Below, piece after piece: positions 1 to 10,492 of a stretch of 64,000 nt of DNA. The DNA is taken from the NCBI GenBank assembly GCA_963681505.1, contig OY811990.1, positions 5,262,708-5,326,707 on the forward strand, given 5' to 3'. Made by a program: the position numbers and the translations under genes. How positions within the stretch are numbered: position 1 is the first letter of the stretch; the number at the start of each line of letters is the position of its first letter. This stretch comes from Eunapius fragilis. Taxonomy: Eukaryota > Porifera > Demospongiae > Spongillida > Spongillidae. Under the pieces are notes generated by a model, which saw only the letters and a program-made list of their open reading frames with translations, was not told the origin of the DNA and ran no database searches.

Positions 1-1129
1 CAATCCTGTGGTCCTTGTGAAGGACTAGGGTACAGTCTCTGCAGACCAAACACTGGCAGGTCTCACAGTAGAATTCAATCTTTTTCTTTTCATGATATTG
101 ACTGGGTTGTGAGCAGAAATGTTCAGTTGGGGTCATGATAGATGGAAGTAGTCTGGCAGACTCCTGGTCTAGTCCTACCATCTGATGATAGCGCAGTATC
201 TTATTGTGTTTGTGGTACTCATGACAGAAGGTACAGAAGAACTGACGACATGTACAACAGAACACCACTGCAGGCCCCTTGTCCCCATCACAGGCATCAC
301 ATTACTTTTCACCACCACTGCCAATCTTGGACATGTACCCAGCAACCTCCACCTCAAAGCCAAGATGGTGATTAATAGCATTAGCTCCACTGCCTGGTCT
401 CAGACATGTAGGACACTCCATGTTTGGCTTATCTGCAGACCTCTCTATCTGGGAGCACATCTGACATATGGTATGTGGTAAGAAGATGCCATCTCTGTGG
501 GAACAAATATTGAGGCAGCAGTAAACATGCTAGAACCACAATACTCCCTCTTAATATTGGGGTAGATATGTGGTTTCTACAACGGATGCAGTCATCGTGG
601 GCTGTAGCTTTCAGGGGTGCTCAAAGGGCAGCGCATTCCAATCAAAATAAAACCCTTAAACAGCAACTAACTTCAACAATAATTATCATTAATTAGCATA
701 AGGTTGCAAGATCGGCGGCCATATTTTTTGGTGTCTCCAGTTCTGGTACAGAATGTTTTTAATCTGTAAGGGATTATTTACAACCTGTAACAGAACTGAG
801 GACACCAAAAAACATGGCTGCAGATCTTACCGGGATGACACTGCAATCTCTTTATTCTCGCACTTTGGTTGTGCTTACCTGCTACATACGATTTCGTGTT
901 CGGATGATGTCAACATCACTCCAGCCTTCTGGTCCGCTCCACACCCTTTACAGAATAGCTGGCCTGTTTCGAGTTCATTTTGGCATAGTACGCACTTCGG
1001 TCGTGGTTGCATTCTTTCATCTTGTAAGTGTGTTGGATTTGGATCCAGTTTATTACCACAGCTAGAACAGAACTTCGCGATAGCCCTGGTCGCCTTCACT
1101 TCACAGTAGATGCACGCTGACTCCGACAT
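1..1129 (-). pseudogene. TRIM-like gene copy 1 (double zinc ribbon + RING remnant + B-boxes), broken, runs off the left edge
   Basis: Two exons are visible on the minus strand. Exon 1 (1129–879) starts at ATG and encodes two zinc ribbons: CIYC with FCSSC, then CVLC with FCKGC. It ends AG|GTAAGC in phase 2. Exon 2 (494 to the window edge) follows a CCCACAG acceptor and joins in frame to CQMC, the start of a RING finger. Compared with copy 2 (13186–15326), this exon lacks 22 codons in frame (around 447–452), which removes the RING core. It also carries a TAA stop at 302–304 where copy 2 has TCA. Downstream of the stop both B-boxes still align closely with copy 2. The filamin and NHL part would lie outside the window. 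TRIM-NHL proteins are usually ubiquitin ligases or RNA-binding regulators. A polymorphic stop or sequencing error could explain the TAA but not the deletion. Confidence 0.8.
708..828. repeat. Foldback (MITE-like) element in intron 1 of TRIM copy 1
   Basis: Arms of about 45 bp are inverted around a short spacer. The left arm reads AAGATCGGCGGCCAT followed by a TTTTTTGGTGTC run. The right arm is its near-complement, ending GGCTGCAGATCTT. No coding capacity is seen. Confidence 0.75.
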
Positions 1130-1605
1130 TGCCGTTGCTACTATTTGGTTTATTCATCTATGATTTATTAAATTTAAAATCCCGGCCCATTGGTACAATT
1201 GACAGGCTACATATATTATTTGATTACTTTTGCGAACCCCAAGGGGGGTCGGACGTTGCATTTTTAGCGCAAGACCCCAAAATCTATTTTACCGTTCGGA
1301 AGACAATGACAATTAATGTGGAGAAATAAGTACATCGGCATTTATTTCAAATCGAATTCTAAATCACCTTATACAATACTAAATCAATACTAAAAATTAG
1401 TCTTAATGGGAATTTTAATTTTCACTGTGCTATACTGACAATCAAGTAATATTATACAAAAATCAAGACAAATTAACAATCACCGCAGGCAATGACGAAA
1501 AATGACTGAATAGTTACAAGATCAACTGAAGCTAAGGCATCAATGCATATATGACTCCCCATCATTGATATCTATAAATAACTCACCTTATATGGTAGGC
1601 CTTTA

Positions 1606-1727
1606 AGGCGACCATACACTAGGCAACAATGTTGCGTGCAACTCAATGAATGCAATTATATTTTCAGTAAAACATTATTTTACTACAAATTTACAAAAAT
1701 TCATAGCGTTGCAGTGTATGGTCGCCT
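1606..1727. mobile_element. PIF/Harbinger-like MITE with TTA target duplication
   Basis: The 122-bp element is bounded by AGGCGACCATACACT and its inverse AGTGTATGGTCGCCT. It is flanked on both sides by TTA (1603–1605 and 1728–1730). A 3-bp TWA duplication is the hallmark of PIF/Harbinger elements. It has no open reading frame, so it is non-autonomous. Confidence 0.7.
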
Positions 1728-3107
1728 TTAGGCATTACTAGGGGCCAACATATATGAAACGCTAGCTAGCACATACCTTTGCACTCATGCATGACGGATC
1801 AATCAGATTTCTTAATGGTTCCATCAGTTATTTACACGCAAACAGCATCATCCGTATGTTTCTTCGAAGCTATATTATTGCTTCTTCCGCGGACTTCTCC
1901 TTACCTGGGTCCAATATCTTTGCGAATTCACAATACTGCATGTGTTGCGGCCTTCTCAAATGCTGCACTTCGTCATTTTTGCTACTGCCGTGTTACATTT
2001 CACCAGCAGTCTGTACATGCAGACGATTTCACAAGAAAGATTGCGGCTGTATACAAACTATATATATATGTACAGAATTCAGAACCAGTCCTGCATGACA
2101 GATTGTGTTGAATTTTTAAAAATCGGTTCTCTTATAAGGTTGACAAAAAATACTCGGCTTCCCGAGCTGTCCAACAGGACAATACCTCTAATAGTGTCCA
2201 TTAATTAATTAACTTGACGAAATTTGTTATTTCCTTGCAATTTAACTGTAGTAAGATTTTTTTTCATGACTCATGCATGAAAGTTCAAACTTGCATGCTG
2301 ATTTACTGCCACTGACAGGTAGGTGCTATTGACAAGATTTTTGATGCTTTAACGAATTTCATTTTACTTGTACCACATGCAGTATAACACTTGACAATTT
2401 GATTGCATGCATAAATGGTAATATCATGTGTCTCCGGGGCTCTAGATTGTCATACCATCGACGAGGCACATGCTCCCCACTAGACTCAGCCATTGATCTG
2501 TCCTGTCCTGCTCAGCAGGCAGATATGATTAATGTCCTGTTTGTCTGCCCTAATGTTTGTGTATAGGTTAGGATATATTGGATATGTGATTTGAGCACAC
2601 TGCCTTTGATACTTCCATTCTTTGATGTAAAAAATAAATAAATGGTAGTATTAACGTATTATTATTGCCACCATTTGGGGATACTATATCTTAACAGTAT
2701 ATGCAGTATAGGCTGCATTTGGTAAGCATTTCCTCTTCTAGCTTGTTTGGTCCAGATGTCTGTTAATTGCCTTCTTCTCCTACCTTGTTCTCGCACATTC
2801 CTCTCCTCCACAGTTGGGAAAATGGAGGGCAACTCTTGTACAAGTTAAGGCTCTAAGATTGGTAGCGTTATAAGAGCATGCACTGATTATGAGTTGACGT
2901 ACTGTGTCCACTAGACATACAGCGCCCCTGATTTTGAGTTCCACATTGGAAGCAGGCAGCTTGGCGGGAATGTGAGTAGATATTGAAACTTCATTTGTTG
3001 GTTCGATAGCAACAACACTATACGCGCGGGTCGCGTTTTTTATATTCACGACCCGGGTAAATTCCTACACAGGAACTACTAACGTAGTTCCTGCATGATA
3101 CAGTACC
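1728..3107. other. No recognised gene; possible LINE tail near 2625–2645
   Basis: Only short reading frames without motifs are present. The stretch ending ATGTAAAAAATAAATAAATG (about 2622–2643) looks like the A-rich 3' tail of a plus-strand retroposon, but no coding part is recognisable upstream. Confidence 0.3.
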
Positions 3108-3213
3108 GGCTCGCAACAGAGGAAGTCACAGCTCGCAACAACAAAAGATAAGGCATATTCATGATGTTCATAGCGCCATTGTTGCGAGCTGTGACTTTCC
3201 GCTGTTGCGAGCC
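3108..3213. repeat. 106-bp foldback element
   Basis: Terminal inverted arms of about 34 bp start GGCTCGCAACAG at the left and end CTGTTGCGAGCC at the right. GCTCGCAACAA is repeated inside the arms. No target duplication is evident. Confidence 0.75.
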
Positions 3214-4860
3214 AACGTAGTCTCGTCCCCAATGTAGGTGCGTCACCGCTAAAAATCAGGCTGGGCACGAGATTAACCTGTTCCCAACGGCGTAAGGAAA
3301 AATGCCATTGCCCAGTGTCGCAGATATTAAAGCCAGGCTGATAGGGGTGAGCTCACATAGCTATTTCACATTCATTCGCGCTGCCATTGGCATCACAACA
3401 CTCACGTTGTCCACCCACTTTACCACAATCCACCATGGCTGCCATTAGAGCATCCCGAGCTAGCTCTACACAATTACCATAACTTTTAATTAAAACGCGC
3501 CCGTGAATGTTGGCGCCATTATCTGCTGACATCAACCACTGTATCACACCTGTGACCTGTCATCATCGGGTTATTACAGATGACAGTAGAGGTGCTCAAG
3601 AGGGAGTGTTTGTCCGGGGGAGTTTTGGAAATATTGTCCCGCTGGAGTGGTAGTAATAAATGCCTGTCCCGGGGGTTACTATAGTAGCAGGTATAACCAT
3701 AGTCTATAATATGGTTTAACATACGGGTCAGGGGAGGTGTAACCAAATAGAATTTTATCCAGGGGGTACTTTTAAGTCTGTCAGGGTGGGGGGGGGGGGG
3801 GGGGAGGGGTACATAAAACTTACGCTTGTCAAGGTATGGGCTGTCCCCAGCCGGCAGGGCTGTCCGACATTATGTGTAGCATGGGTACCCCCTCCCTTCC
3901 ATACCGCTAATTGGATTGGGGTAGAGAGAATGGAAATAGTGAAGTACAATTTTACTAGTTTTATTACCTCTGAGAATAGAGAGTACGTGTGAGTTTGAGC
4001 ATTTCAGCAAATACTCTATTGTTTGTGGTCTGCTTAAGATTTTTGTTTTTAAAATATTTCTGTGCCTGTGCGGTGCATGTCCGTAACTATATATATATAA
4101 ATTGTCAAAAAAGTCACTAAATTACATGCAGTGCTTGAAAAGCCCCCTTAGCCCCCCCCCCCCTTCCTACGCCTACGCCTATGCCTTAACTGAACCATGG
4201 GGCATTTAAATAAACCGACATTGGCCCGCGCATTAGGTTTTGAAGTGATACAACATCAGAGCCAGTATGATTATCTGCAAAAATACTGCGCAAATGTAGG
4301 AAATGAACTTCTGCGCCATCCCCCTCCCCCTGGTGATTATTACATAACGAGCTTAATTACAACCGGACCACTTACTATAGAATGGCTATCTTTCAGCAAT
4401 GGCTAAACCATGAGTAATCATTCCTACCACGTGTTATCCACTGGTGAACCCCAACATGGCTGTAAGCATGGTAATGGTTTAAAGCTGTCAAAAGTTAGAA
4501 AACAAAAAGAAAGTGATGGAAAGCCATTTGGTTGTGTACAAAAATATGCTGGGGATCTGCCTCAGCGTCACAGTCCATTTCTTTAAACACCACATTCTCC
4601 GTGCAATTAATGAACTGCCGTTGCTATGTACTTAACATTAATAGTGGGTATGGTGGGTGTGGGCCTATTGGCCCTGCACATTTTCAATGGAATGGGACAA
4701 AGCTGTGCAGGGGTAATTTAAGGTATTTTGTCCCGGGTGTTTGCAATTATTGCCATCTGTAGGGGTGTATGTTTAATTAATGTCCTTCACAGCTTTCAGC
4801 ACAATAAATTCTCCCACCTAGGACAGTGGGATTTTATTTTGCCATCCAGACTTCACTGGG
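3214..4860. other. Noncoding, with G- and C-homopolymer tracts
   Basis: It contains a G tract at about 3786–3805, a C tract near 4151–4163 and AT-rich sequence. Short open frames have no domains, signal peptide or splice context that I can support. Confidence 0.4.
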
Positions 4861-5000
4861 CACCCAAATCACACTCACTGTACATATGTGCCATGGTTCT
4901 GGAGTTTATCAAACATTACAATGTTCACGACACATGTACAGTGAGTGTGATTAGGTGCGTGGTATATATAGGATCAAGGCAGCGAAAAGGGACCTAGCAC
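4861..5000. repeat. Foldback element (4861–4962) next to a solo end of the 24.2-kb element
   Basis: ATCACACTCACTGTACAT near 4868 is inverted as ATGTACAGTGAGTGTGAT near 4934, giving arms of about 30 bp. Just downstream, GGCAGCGAAAAGGGACCTAG (about 4977–4996) matches the terminal repeat of the foldback at 24224–24473, so a truncated copy of that family lies alongside. Confidence 0.6.
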
Positions 5001-5583
5001 ACACCCACACACACACTCAAACAAACATATTTTGATGGTGCCATCTGATTGCACTTGTCACGGTGCCTTTCTGGTTTTTTAGATTCAGGCATTCACCACT
5101 TGTAACGCCACTTCGCCCTAACTGCCATCACCACCATCATCCATCATCATCAGTTTCATTACCACCATTACTACCAATGCTGTCATCACAAACATCACCT
5201 TCATCATCACCATCCCTATGCCCTTCACTTTCACCATCTCATCCCCGTCATCAGTCGTCACCATCAAATTTATGTCCTTGTCATAGCCATCGAAATCCCT
5301 ATCATTGTCATAATTATCACCGCTCTCGACCACACACGTCATCCTCGACTTGAATATTGTCGTCATCGTACCGGCCTAAAACCCGTTGGAGCAAAACAAA
5401 TCGAGTTCTCGATCGTCTTCACTCATGTTTCACCTCACCATATTGCCTTATCTGGATGTCAAATATGCCAATATGTCGAACGCAAAAATCCCATTGACCA
5501 CGCAATTGGTTTTGTAGTGTGACTATAGGTTAGAGTTTCAGATGTTTTACAATCAATTGGATGCAGCATGTAACAAGCAAAGA

Positions 5584-5752
5584 AAATCATTCTCTTACAA
5601 GAAAGTAGGTGGGATATAGGAATTGGAGGCAAAGGTGGTGTAAAAAGGAAGGGAACAAGGTTTTGTGAAAAGAAATATATGAGACAAAAATCCTATATTT
5701 AGCACATGTAAATGTAACAGAACCAAAAGAAAGCATTTTTCTTTTTCCACAA
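5584..5752. mobile_element. Single arm of the CATTCTCTAACGAGA MITE family
   Basis: This stretch closely matches the left arm of the full element at 45033–45320. The shared parts include the GGTGGGATATAGGAATTGG block and the GACAAAAATCCTATAT block. The complementary right arm is missing. Confidence 0.7.
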
Positions 5753-5769
5753 TTATTGCAATTACTGCT

Positions 5770-6010
5770 CGGATATTCTAACGTGTAAAATATAATTACA
5801 AGATATAATACACATCAAACACACACAGGTACGGTTCTACACTCTTCGGAGAATGGCTCTAGTATTCGCTCTAATTAAGCAAATGCTTAAGTTGGAGAAC
5901 AGTTCGAAAGAAGCCTGTGACTTCGGCAGGGAGCAAGCCGAGCTGCAACTTGTTCAAAAAAAGTAGAAGCCTCTTTACCCCAAGCCCCATAGGAATCAAC
6001 TACTAGAGGG
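5770..6010 (-). repeat. Possible SINE-like repeat, diverged copy of 24785–25082
   Basis: Blocks in the same order resemble the repeat at 24785–25082: a CACATCAAACACAC-like segment, GAATGGCTCTAGTATTCGCTCT, and a pyrimidine-rich end. Similarity is patchy and judged by eye. The short frame from ATG 5853 has no support as a gene. Confidence 0.25.
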
Positions 6011-6219
6011 GTTGAGACCCACCCGTTTCAAACGCAAATGATTTTTATAATATTTGGGTCACGAAATTTTTGTGAGTGTATGTGCAAGTTATGTACACAT
6101 GTGGTATATGTGGTATGCACATGTGATCATGTGGTGGTGCTCACATGCATGTGTGCATGGGTGTATATGTGTGTGTTATGCCCATGTCAGCCAGTTCCTT
6201 TAATTCCTCTCCCTCACAG

Positions 6220-7487
6220 TATCGCTATGCTGACCTTGCAGCACAGGATACTCATGACGTACTTACCAATTTTTTGGACTTGAAGGCCGCTTACAAGCTT
6301 CAGCCATATGGTAGATGGTTGGATTGGGGGGGGGGGGAGGGAGGAAGTGCTAGGGGGACCCTTATGCATTTAGTTGGGTATTCCGTACATACAGCTGTAT
6401 ATGTGGTTGTTCTACAGGACATAAGTAGACAATTGAAAGGCTTTTGTAAGATACAAATAACTGTCTGGGTACAAAATGTGCACACATATGCACACAGCAT
6501 GTTATTAGCCATGGCTAATCTTGTCTGCTGCTTGCATCTCAGTCCACCACACTGGTGCTACGGAACAGCTGCTGGAGATAGCAGGAACCATTCCAGTTTT
6601 TATCAAAGGCAAGTGTGCTGAGTCTGTGAGGAATGATGGCTTTGGCGAGGACAGTAGTGCTAGAGATGGCTTGGTGGAGGACAGTAGTGCTAGAGATGGC
6701 TTGGTGGAGGACAGTAGTGCCAGAGATGGCTTGGTGGAGGACAGTAGTGTTAGAGATGGCTTGGGGGAGGACAGTAGTGCTAGAGATGGCTTGGTGGAGG
6801 ACAGTAGTGCTAGAGATGGCTTGGTGGATGACAGTAGTGCTAGAGATGGCTTGGTGGAGGACAGAGATGGCTTGATGGAGGACAGTAGTGCTAGAGATGG
6901 CTTGGTGGAGGACAGTAGTGCTAGAGATGGCTTGGTGGAGGACAGTAGTGCTAGAGATGGCTTGGTGGAGGACAGTAGTGCTAGAGATGGCTTGGAGGAG
7001 GACAGTAGTGCTAGAGATGGCTTGATGGAGGACAGTAGTGCTAGAGATGGCTTGGTGGAGGACAGTAGTGCTAGAGATGGACAGTAGTGCTAGAGATGGC
7101 TTGGTGGAGGACAGTAGTGTTAGAGATGGCTTGGTGGAGGACAGTAGTGCTAGAGATGGCTTGGTGGAGGACAGTAGTGCTAGAGATGGCTTGGTGGAGG
7201 ACAGTAGTGCTAGAGATGGCTTGGTGGAGGACAGTAGTGCTAGAGATGGCTTGGGGGAGTGTCTGTATAAATAGCCCTCCCTTCCATCTCACCATATCAT
7301 CTCTTCTAACAGGATCAACATACAACATACCTGTAGGGATATGGTTGGCTTTAGACCATCCCCATAGAGCCCCCACTGTGTTTGTCAAGCCCACACATGA
7401 CATGTGTATCCAGCAGACACCCTTTGTTGACCAAAATGGGAAAGTGTATCTTCCTTACCTTGCTGAGTGGAAGCAGGTGTGTGTGCA

Positions 7488-7521
<34 letters not shown>

Positions 7522-9557
7522 TGTGTTTGTGTGTGTATGCGTGTGTGTGTGTGTTTGTGTGTGTGTTTGTGTGTGTGTGTGGTTGTGCAGTTTTTTTTGC
7601 AAGTACATGTATATGTGCTGTTCTTATTCATGTGCATGTGTGCACATGTGTTTGTGTGATGGTTTGTGCCAATGGCTATTATTAATAGGATGTGTTGCAA
7701 TGTGGCAAGTGATGGTTGCGCCGTTGTGACAATAGCAATGCTATGGCCATGTTGTCTGGTACCCATGCTGTCTGGTACCCATGCTGTCTGGTGCCCATGC
7801 TGTCTGGTACCCATGCTGTCTGGTGCCCATGCTGTCTGGTGCCCATGCTGTCTGGTGCCCATGTTGTCTGGTACCCATGCTGTCTGGTGCCCATGTTGTC
7901 TGGTGCCCATGCTGTCTGGTACCCATGCTGTCTGGTGCCCATGCTGTCTGGTGCCCATGCTGTCTGGTGCCCATGTTGTCTGGTACCCATGCTGTCTGGT
8001 GCCCATGTTGTCTGGTACCCATGCTGTCTGGTGCCCATGCTGTCTGGTGCCCATGCTGTCTGGTGCCCATGTTGTCTGGTACCCATGCTGTCTGGTGCCC
8101 ATGCTGTCTGGTACCCATGCTGTCTGGTGCCCATGCTGTCTGGTGCCCATGCTGTCTGGTGCCCATGCTGTCTGGTGCCCATGCTGTCTGGTACCCATGC
8201 TGTCTGGTACCCATGCTGTCTGGTACCCATGCTGTCTGGTGCCCATGCTGTCTGGTGCCCATGCTGTCTGGTGCCCATGTTGTCTGGTACCCATGTTGTC
8301 TGGTGTCCATGCTGTCTGGTGCCCATGTTGTCTGGTGCCCATGCTGTCTGGTGCCCATGTTGTCTGGTGCCCATGCTGTCTGGTGCCCATGTTGTCTGGT
8401 ACCCATGCTGTCTGGTGCCCATGCTGTCTGGTGCCCATGTTGTCTGGTACCCATGTTGTCTGGTGTCCATGCTGTCTGGTGCCCATGTTGTCTGGTGCCC
8501 ATGCTGTCTGGTGCCCATGTTGTCTGGTACCCATGCTATCTGATGCCCATGCTGTCTGGTGCCCATGCTGTCTGGTACCCATGCTGTCTGGTACCCATGC
8601 TGTCTGGTGCCCATGCTGTCTGGTGCCCATGCTGTCTGGTGCCCATGTTGTCTGGTACCCATGTTGTCTGGTGCCCATGCTGTCTGGTGCCCATGTTGTC
8701 TGGTACCCATGCTGTCTGGTGCCCATGCTGTCTGGGTACCTACCGCCTATGGCTTGTGCAGGCAGTAGTGATGAGTCATGTGTTATACATAGCACGGCCT
8801 TTGACTATTGGACCAGTTATGCACCAACTTAGGAGAGGTGTGTTCATTGTATGCTTCCCTTTGACTCATATTGGTACCAGTTATGTTCATTGCTGATTTT
8901 TCAGACCATTGCTATTGTTGTATTGTACCATGTGTGCATTGTGCATGTGTTTATGTATGCTCACAAATTCTTTCTATGCACAAAACTTGGAATGTGGCCA
9001 AACAACCAAGTATTTCTGATTTTAAAATATGCTCCCCTTGCACCCTAGCACTAGGCCTCCTCTGACCTCTTTAACCCCTTGCACACTAGACCTCTTTAAC
9101 CCTTTGCACACTAGGCCTCCTCTGACCTCTTTAACCCTTTGCACACTAGGCCTCCTCTGACCTTTTTAACCCTTTGCACACTAGGCCTCCTCTGACCTCT
9201 CTTCCCTTGCGCAAATCTTGTGTGCAACATTTGCGGAAAAGTGTCCCGTCTACGCCAAGCCCCATTCTGGGCTGAGCTATCCCTCCCCACCCATTCGACA
9301 GTACCCATTCGTGGGCCCTGGATACCCAGCAGGGCCTCGATACCCACCACAGCCCATGTACCTGCTGGACCCACCTGAGTCTCCAGTGCCACCAGAGTGC
9401 ACAGAGGGCCAGTCTCCCTATCCACCTACATCGCAACCCACGTACCCAGGGGGATATCAGCCAGGGGGAGTGTCCTCTGGCTCACAACCTCCATCCCCTG
9501 CTGGCTCATATAAATATGGCAACCATCCTTCAGTTGGTCTTTTATTCCAAACTACAA
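6220..9557 (+). CDS. TSG101-like UEV domain protein (exons A–D, first exon not found), probably fused to the downstream kinase
   Basis: Four exons join in frame: 6220–6310, 6543–6608, 7313–7476 and 9185–9557. They encode a UEV domain, the catalytically inactive E2-like fold of TSG101/Vps23 that binds ubiquitin and P(T/S)AP motifs in ESCRT-I. Recognisable parts are YRYADL, AGTIPVFIKG, STYNIPVGIWL, PTVFVKPTHDM and GKVYLPYLAEWK, then DLSSLAQILC and a proline-, tyrosine- and glycine-rich linker. TSG101 has the same order of UEV then proline-rich region. The second intron uses a GC donor (AAAG|GCAAGT). Exon D ends in phase 1 at ACAA|GTACGT and can join directly to the kinase exon at 10638, giving one frame of 548 codons. 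The short N-terminal exon expected before YRYADL was not identified. The domain call is firm and the gene boundary is not. Confidence 0.8.
6650..7258 (+). repeat. 30-bp minisatellite in a UEV-gene intron
   Basis: About 20 copies of a 30-bp unit (GACAGTAGTGCTAGAGATGG plus CTTGGTGGAG), with two internal truncations near 6862 and 7080. The unit is a multiple of three and has no stop in frame with the preceding exon. Intron retention would therefore encode a DSSARDGLVE repeat until a stop at 7085–7087. Confidence 0.95.
7477..7650 (+). repeat. (TG)n microsatellite directly after an exon
   Basis: The donor itself (AAGCAG|GTGTGTGTG) opens into a TG-rich tract of about 115 bp with occasional variants. 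Confidence 0.9.
7746..8734 (+). repeat. 16-bp minisatellite, about 60 copies, with two binary variant positions
   Basis: The unit is CCATGCTGTCTGGTGC. Nearly all variation falls on two sites: ATGC/ATGT and GGTG/GGTA. The unit lacks stops and 16 is not a multiple of three, so long artificial open frames exist on both strands. It lies in the intron between UEV exons C and D. Confidence 0.95.
9045..9184 (+). repeat. Tandem copies of an exon's 3' splice-site region
   Basis: About four copies of a unit of about 36 bp containing CTTTAACCCTTTGCACACTAG, followed by GCCTCCTCTGACCT. The last copy's CACACTAG is the acceptor used by UEV exon D at 9185, so the unit spans the intron end and the first exon bases. 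Confidence 0.8.
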
Positions 9558-9782
9558 GTACGTGTCTGAGTTGTGTGCTACTTTGCAAAAGGGTGTATGT
9601 GTGTATGTGTGTGTAGTATAGGTATGCTCATGTCCAACTAAGTTTGATTGTTCGTTTTAATGGTTAACCGACTACACGGCCTGTTTTTCGAAGCAGATCC
9701 AAGCTAGATTCAGCCATTTTTATTTGGTGGACCTAATTTACTGATCTTGTTCCAAATACATTTGGATGCCATGTTACATTAA

Positions 9783-10105
9783 GTCCGCCACAGCTGAATC
9801 ATCTCCTATGGGTAACGGATCTGCTTCAGATGTTTGGAGAACTGGCTGTAAAAAGGATATCATAAAAGAACCAGTTTTGCAGTATTTTGATAAGTGGCTT
9901 GGCCTCTGGTACAGGTTTGTATGATATGGTCCAGGGAGCAGGCTCACATGTCTCTTCTGAGGCTGATGAGTGGGGGCACTTTGAAGAGGCAAAGCAAGAA
10001 AGCCTGGTTTCAGCTGAGGAGGATGAGGCTCAGGTGCAGCTGAAACAAACATCGGAGACATCACAGGTGCCTGGAATGTCGTGGTGTACATTATTTGTGG
10101 CGGAC
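9783..10105. mobile_element. PIF/Harbinger-like MITE with TAA target duplication
   Basis: The 323-bp element has termini GTCCGCCACA and TGTGGCGGAC and is flanked by TAA on both sides (9780–9782 and 10106–10108). It sits in the intron between the UEV and kinase exons. Its short open frames are not gene-like. Confidence 0.75.
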
Positions 10106-10208
10106 TAATTCAATCCCTATCAACCATTGTCCCTTCATTCGTATCTACATCTATGTACATAATATGTACATGTAGCATCCACACACACGTACATGTATAT
10201 CAAAGGCA

Positions 10209-10211
10209 ATG

Positions 10212-10242
<31 letters not shown>

Positions 10243-10290
10243 GTGTATGTGCATGCATGTTGTGTGTGCATGCGTGCATGTGTGTGTGGA
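10209..10290 (+). repeat. (TG)n microsatellite
   Basis: A TG tract with TGCATG interruptions, intronic. Confidence 0.9.
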
Positions 10291-10492
10291 TCCAGTAATG
10301 TAGGTGCAAATCACAGAACAGAATTGTTAGGGATATTAAGTTTTGTTCCTCTTCCTAAAATGAGCATTAGTTCTCCATCCAATGGTAGGTCCTCCAGCCT
10401 GACGACCTTAGTCTAGGGACTGTAGCTAAAATGTTAACCCCTCAGCACCCCCTCTAAGTAAAGATTGTGATTAATGATACCTCTTATTGCAG

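Noticed and set aside
7746..8734. CRISPR-like array of short repeats
   Set aside because: Units are contiguous with no unique spacers, and the genome is eukaryotic.
7455..8896. Very long open frames on both strands (up to about 446 codons) reading QTTWAPDSMGTRQHG or CCLVPMLSGAHAVW repeats
   Set aside because: They are products of the stop-free 16-bp minisatellite; all frames are open and no non-repeat domain is attached.
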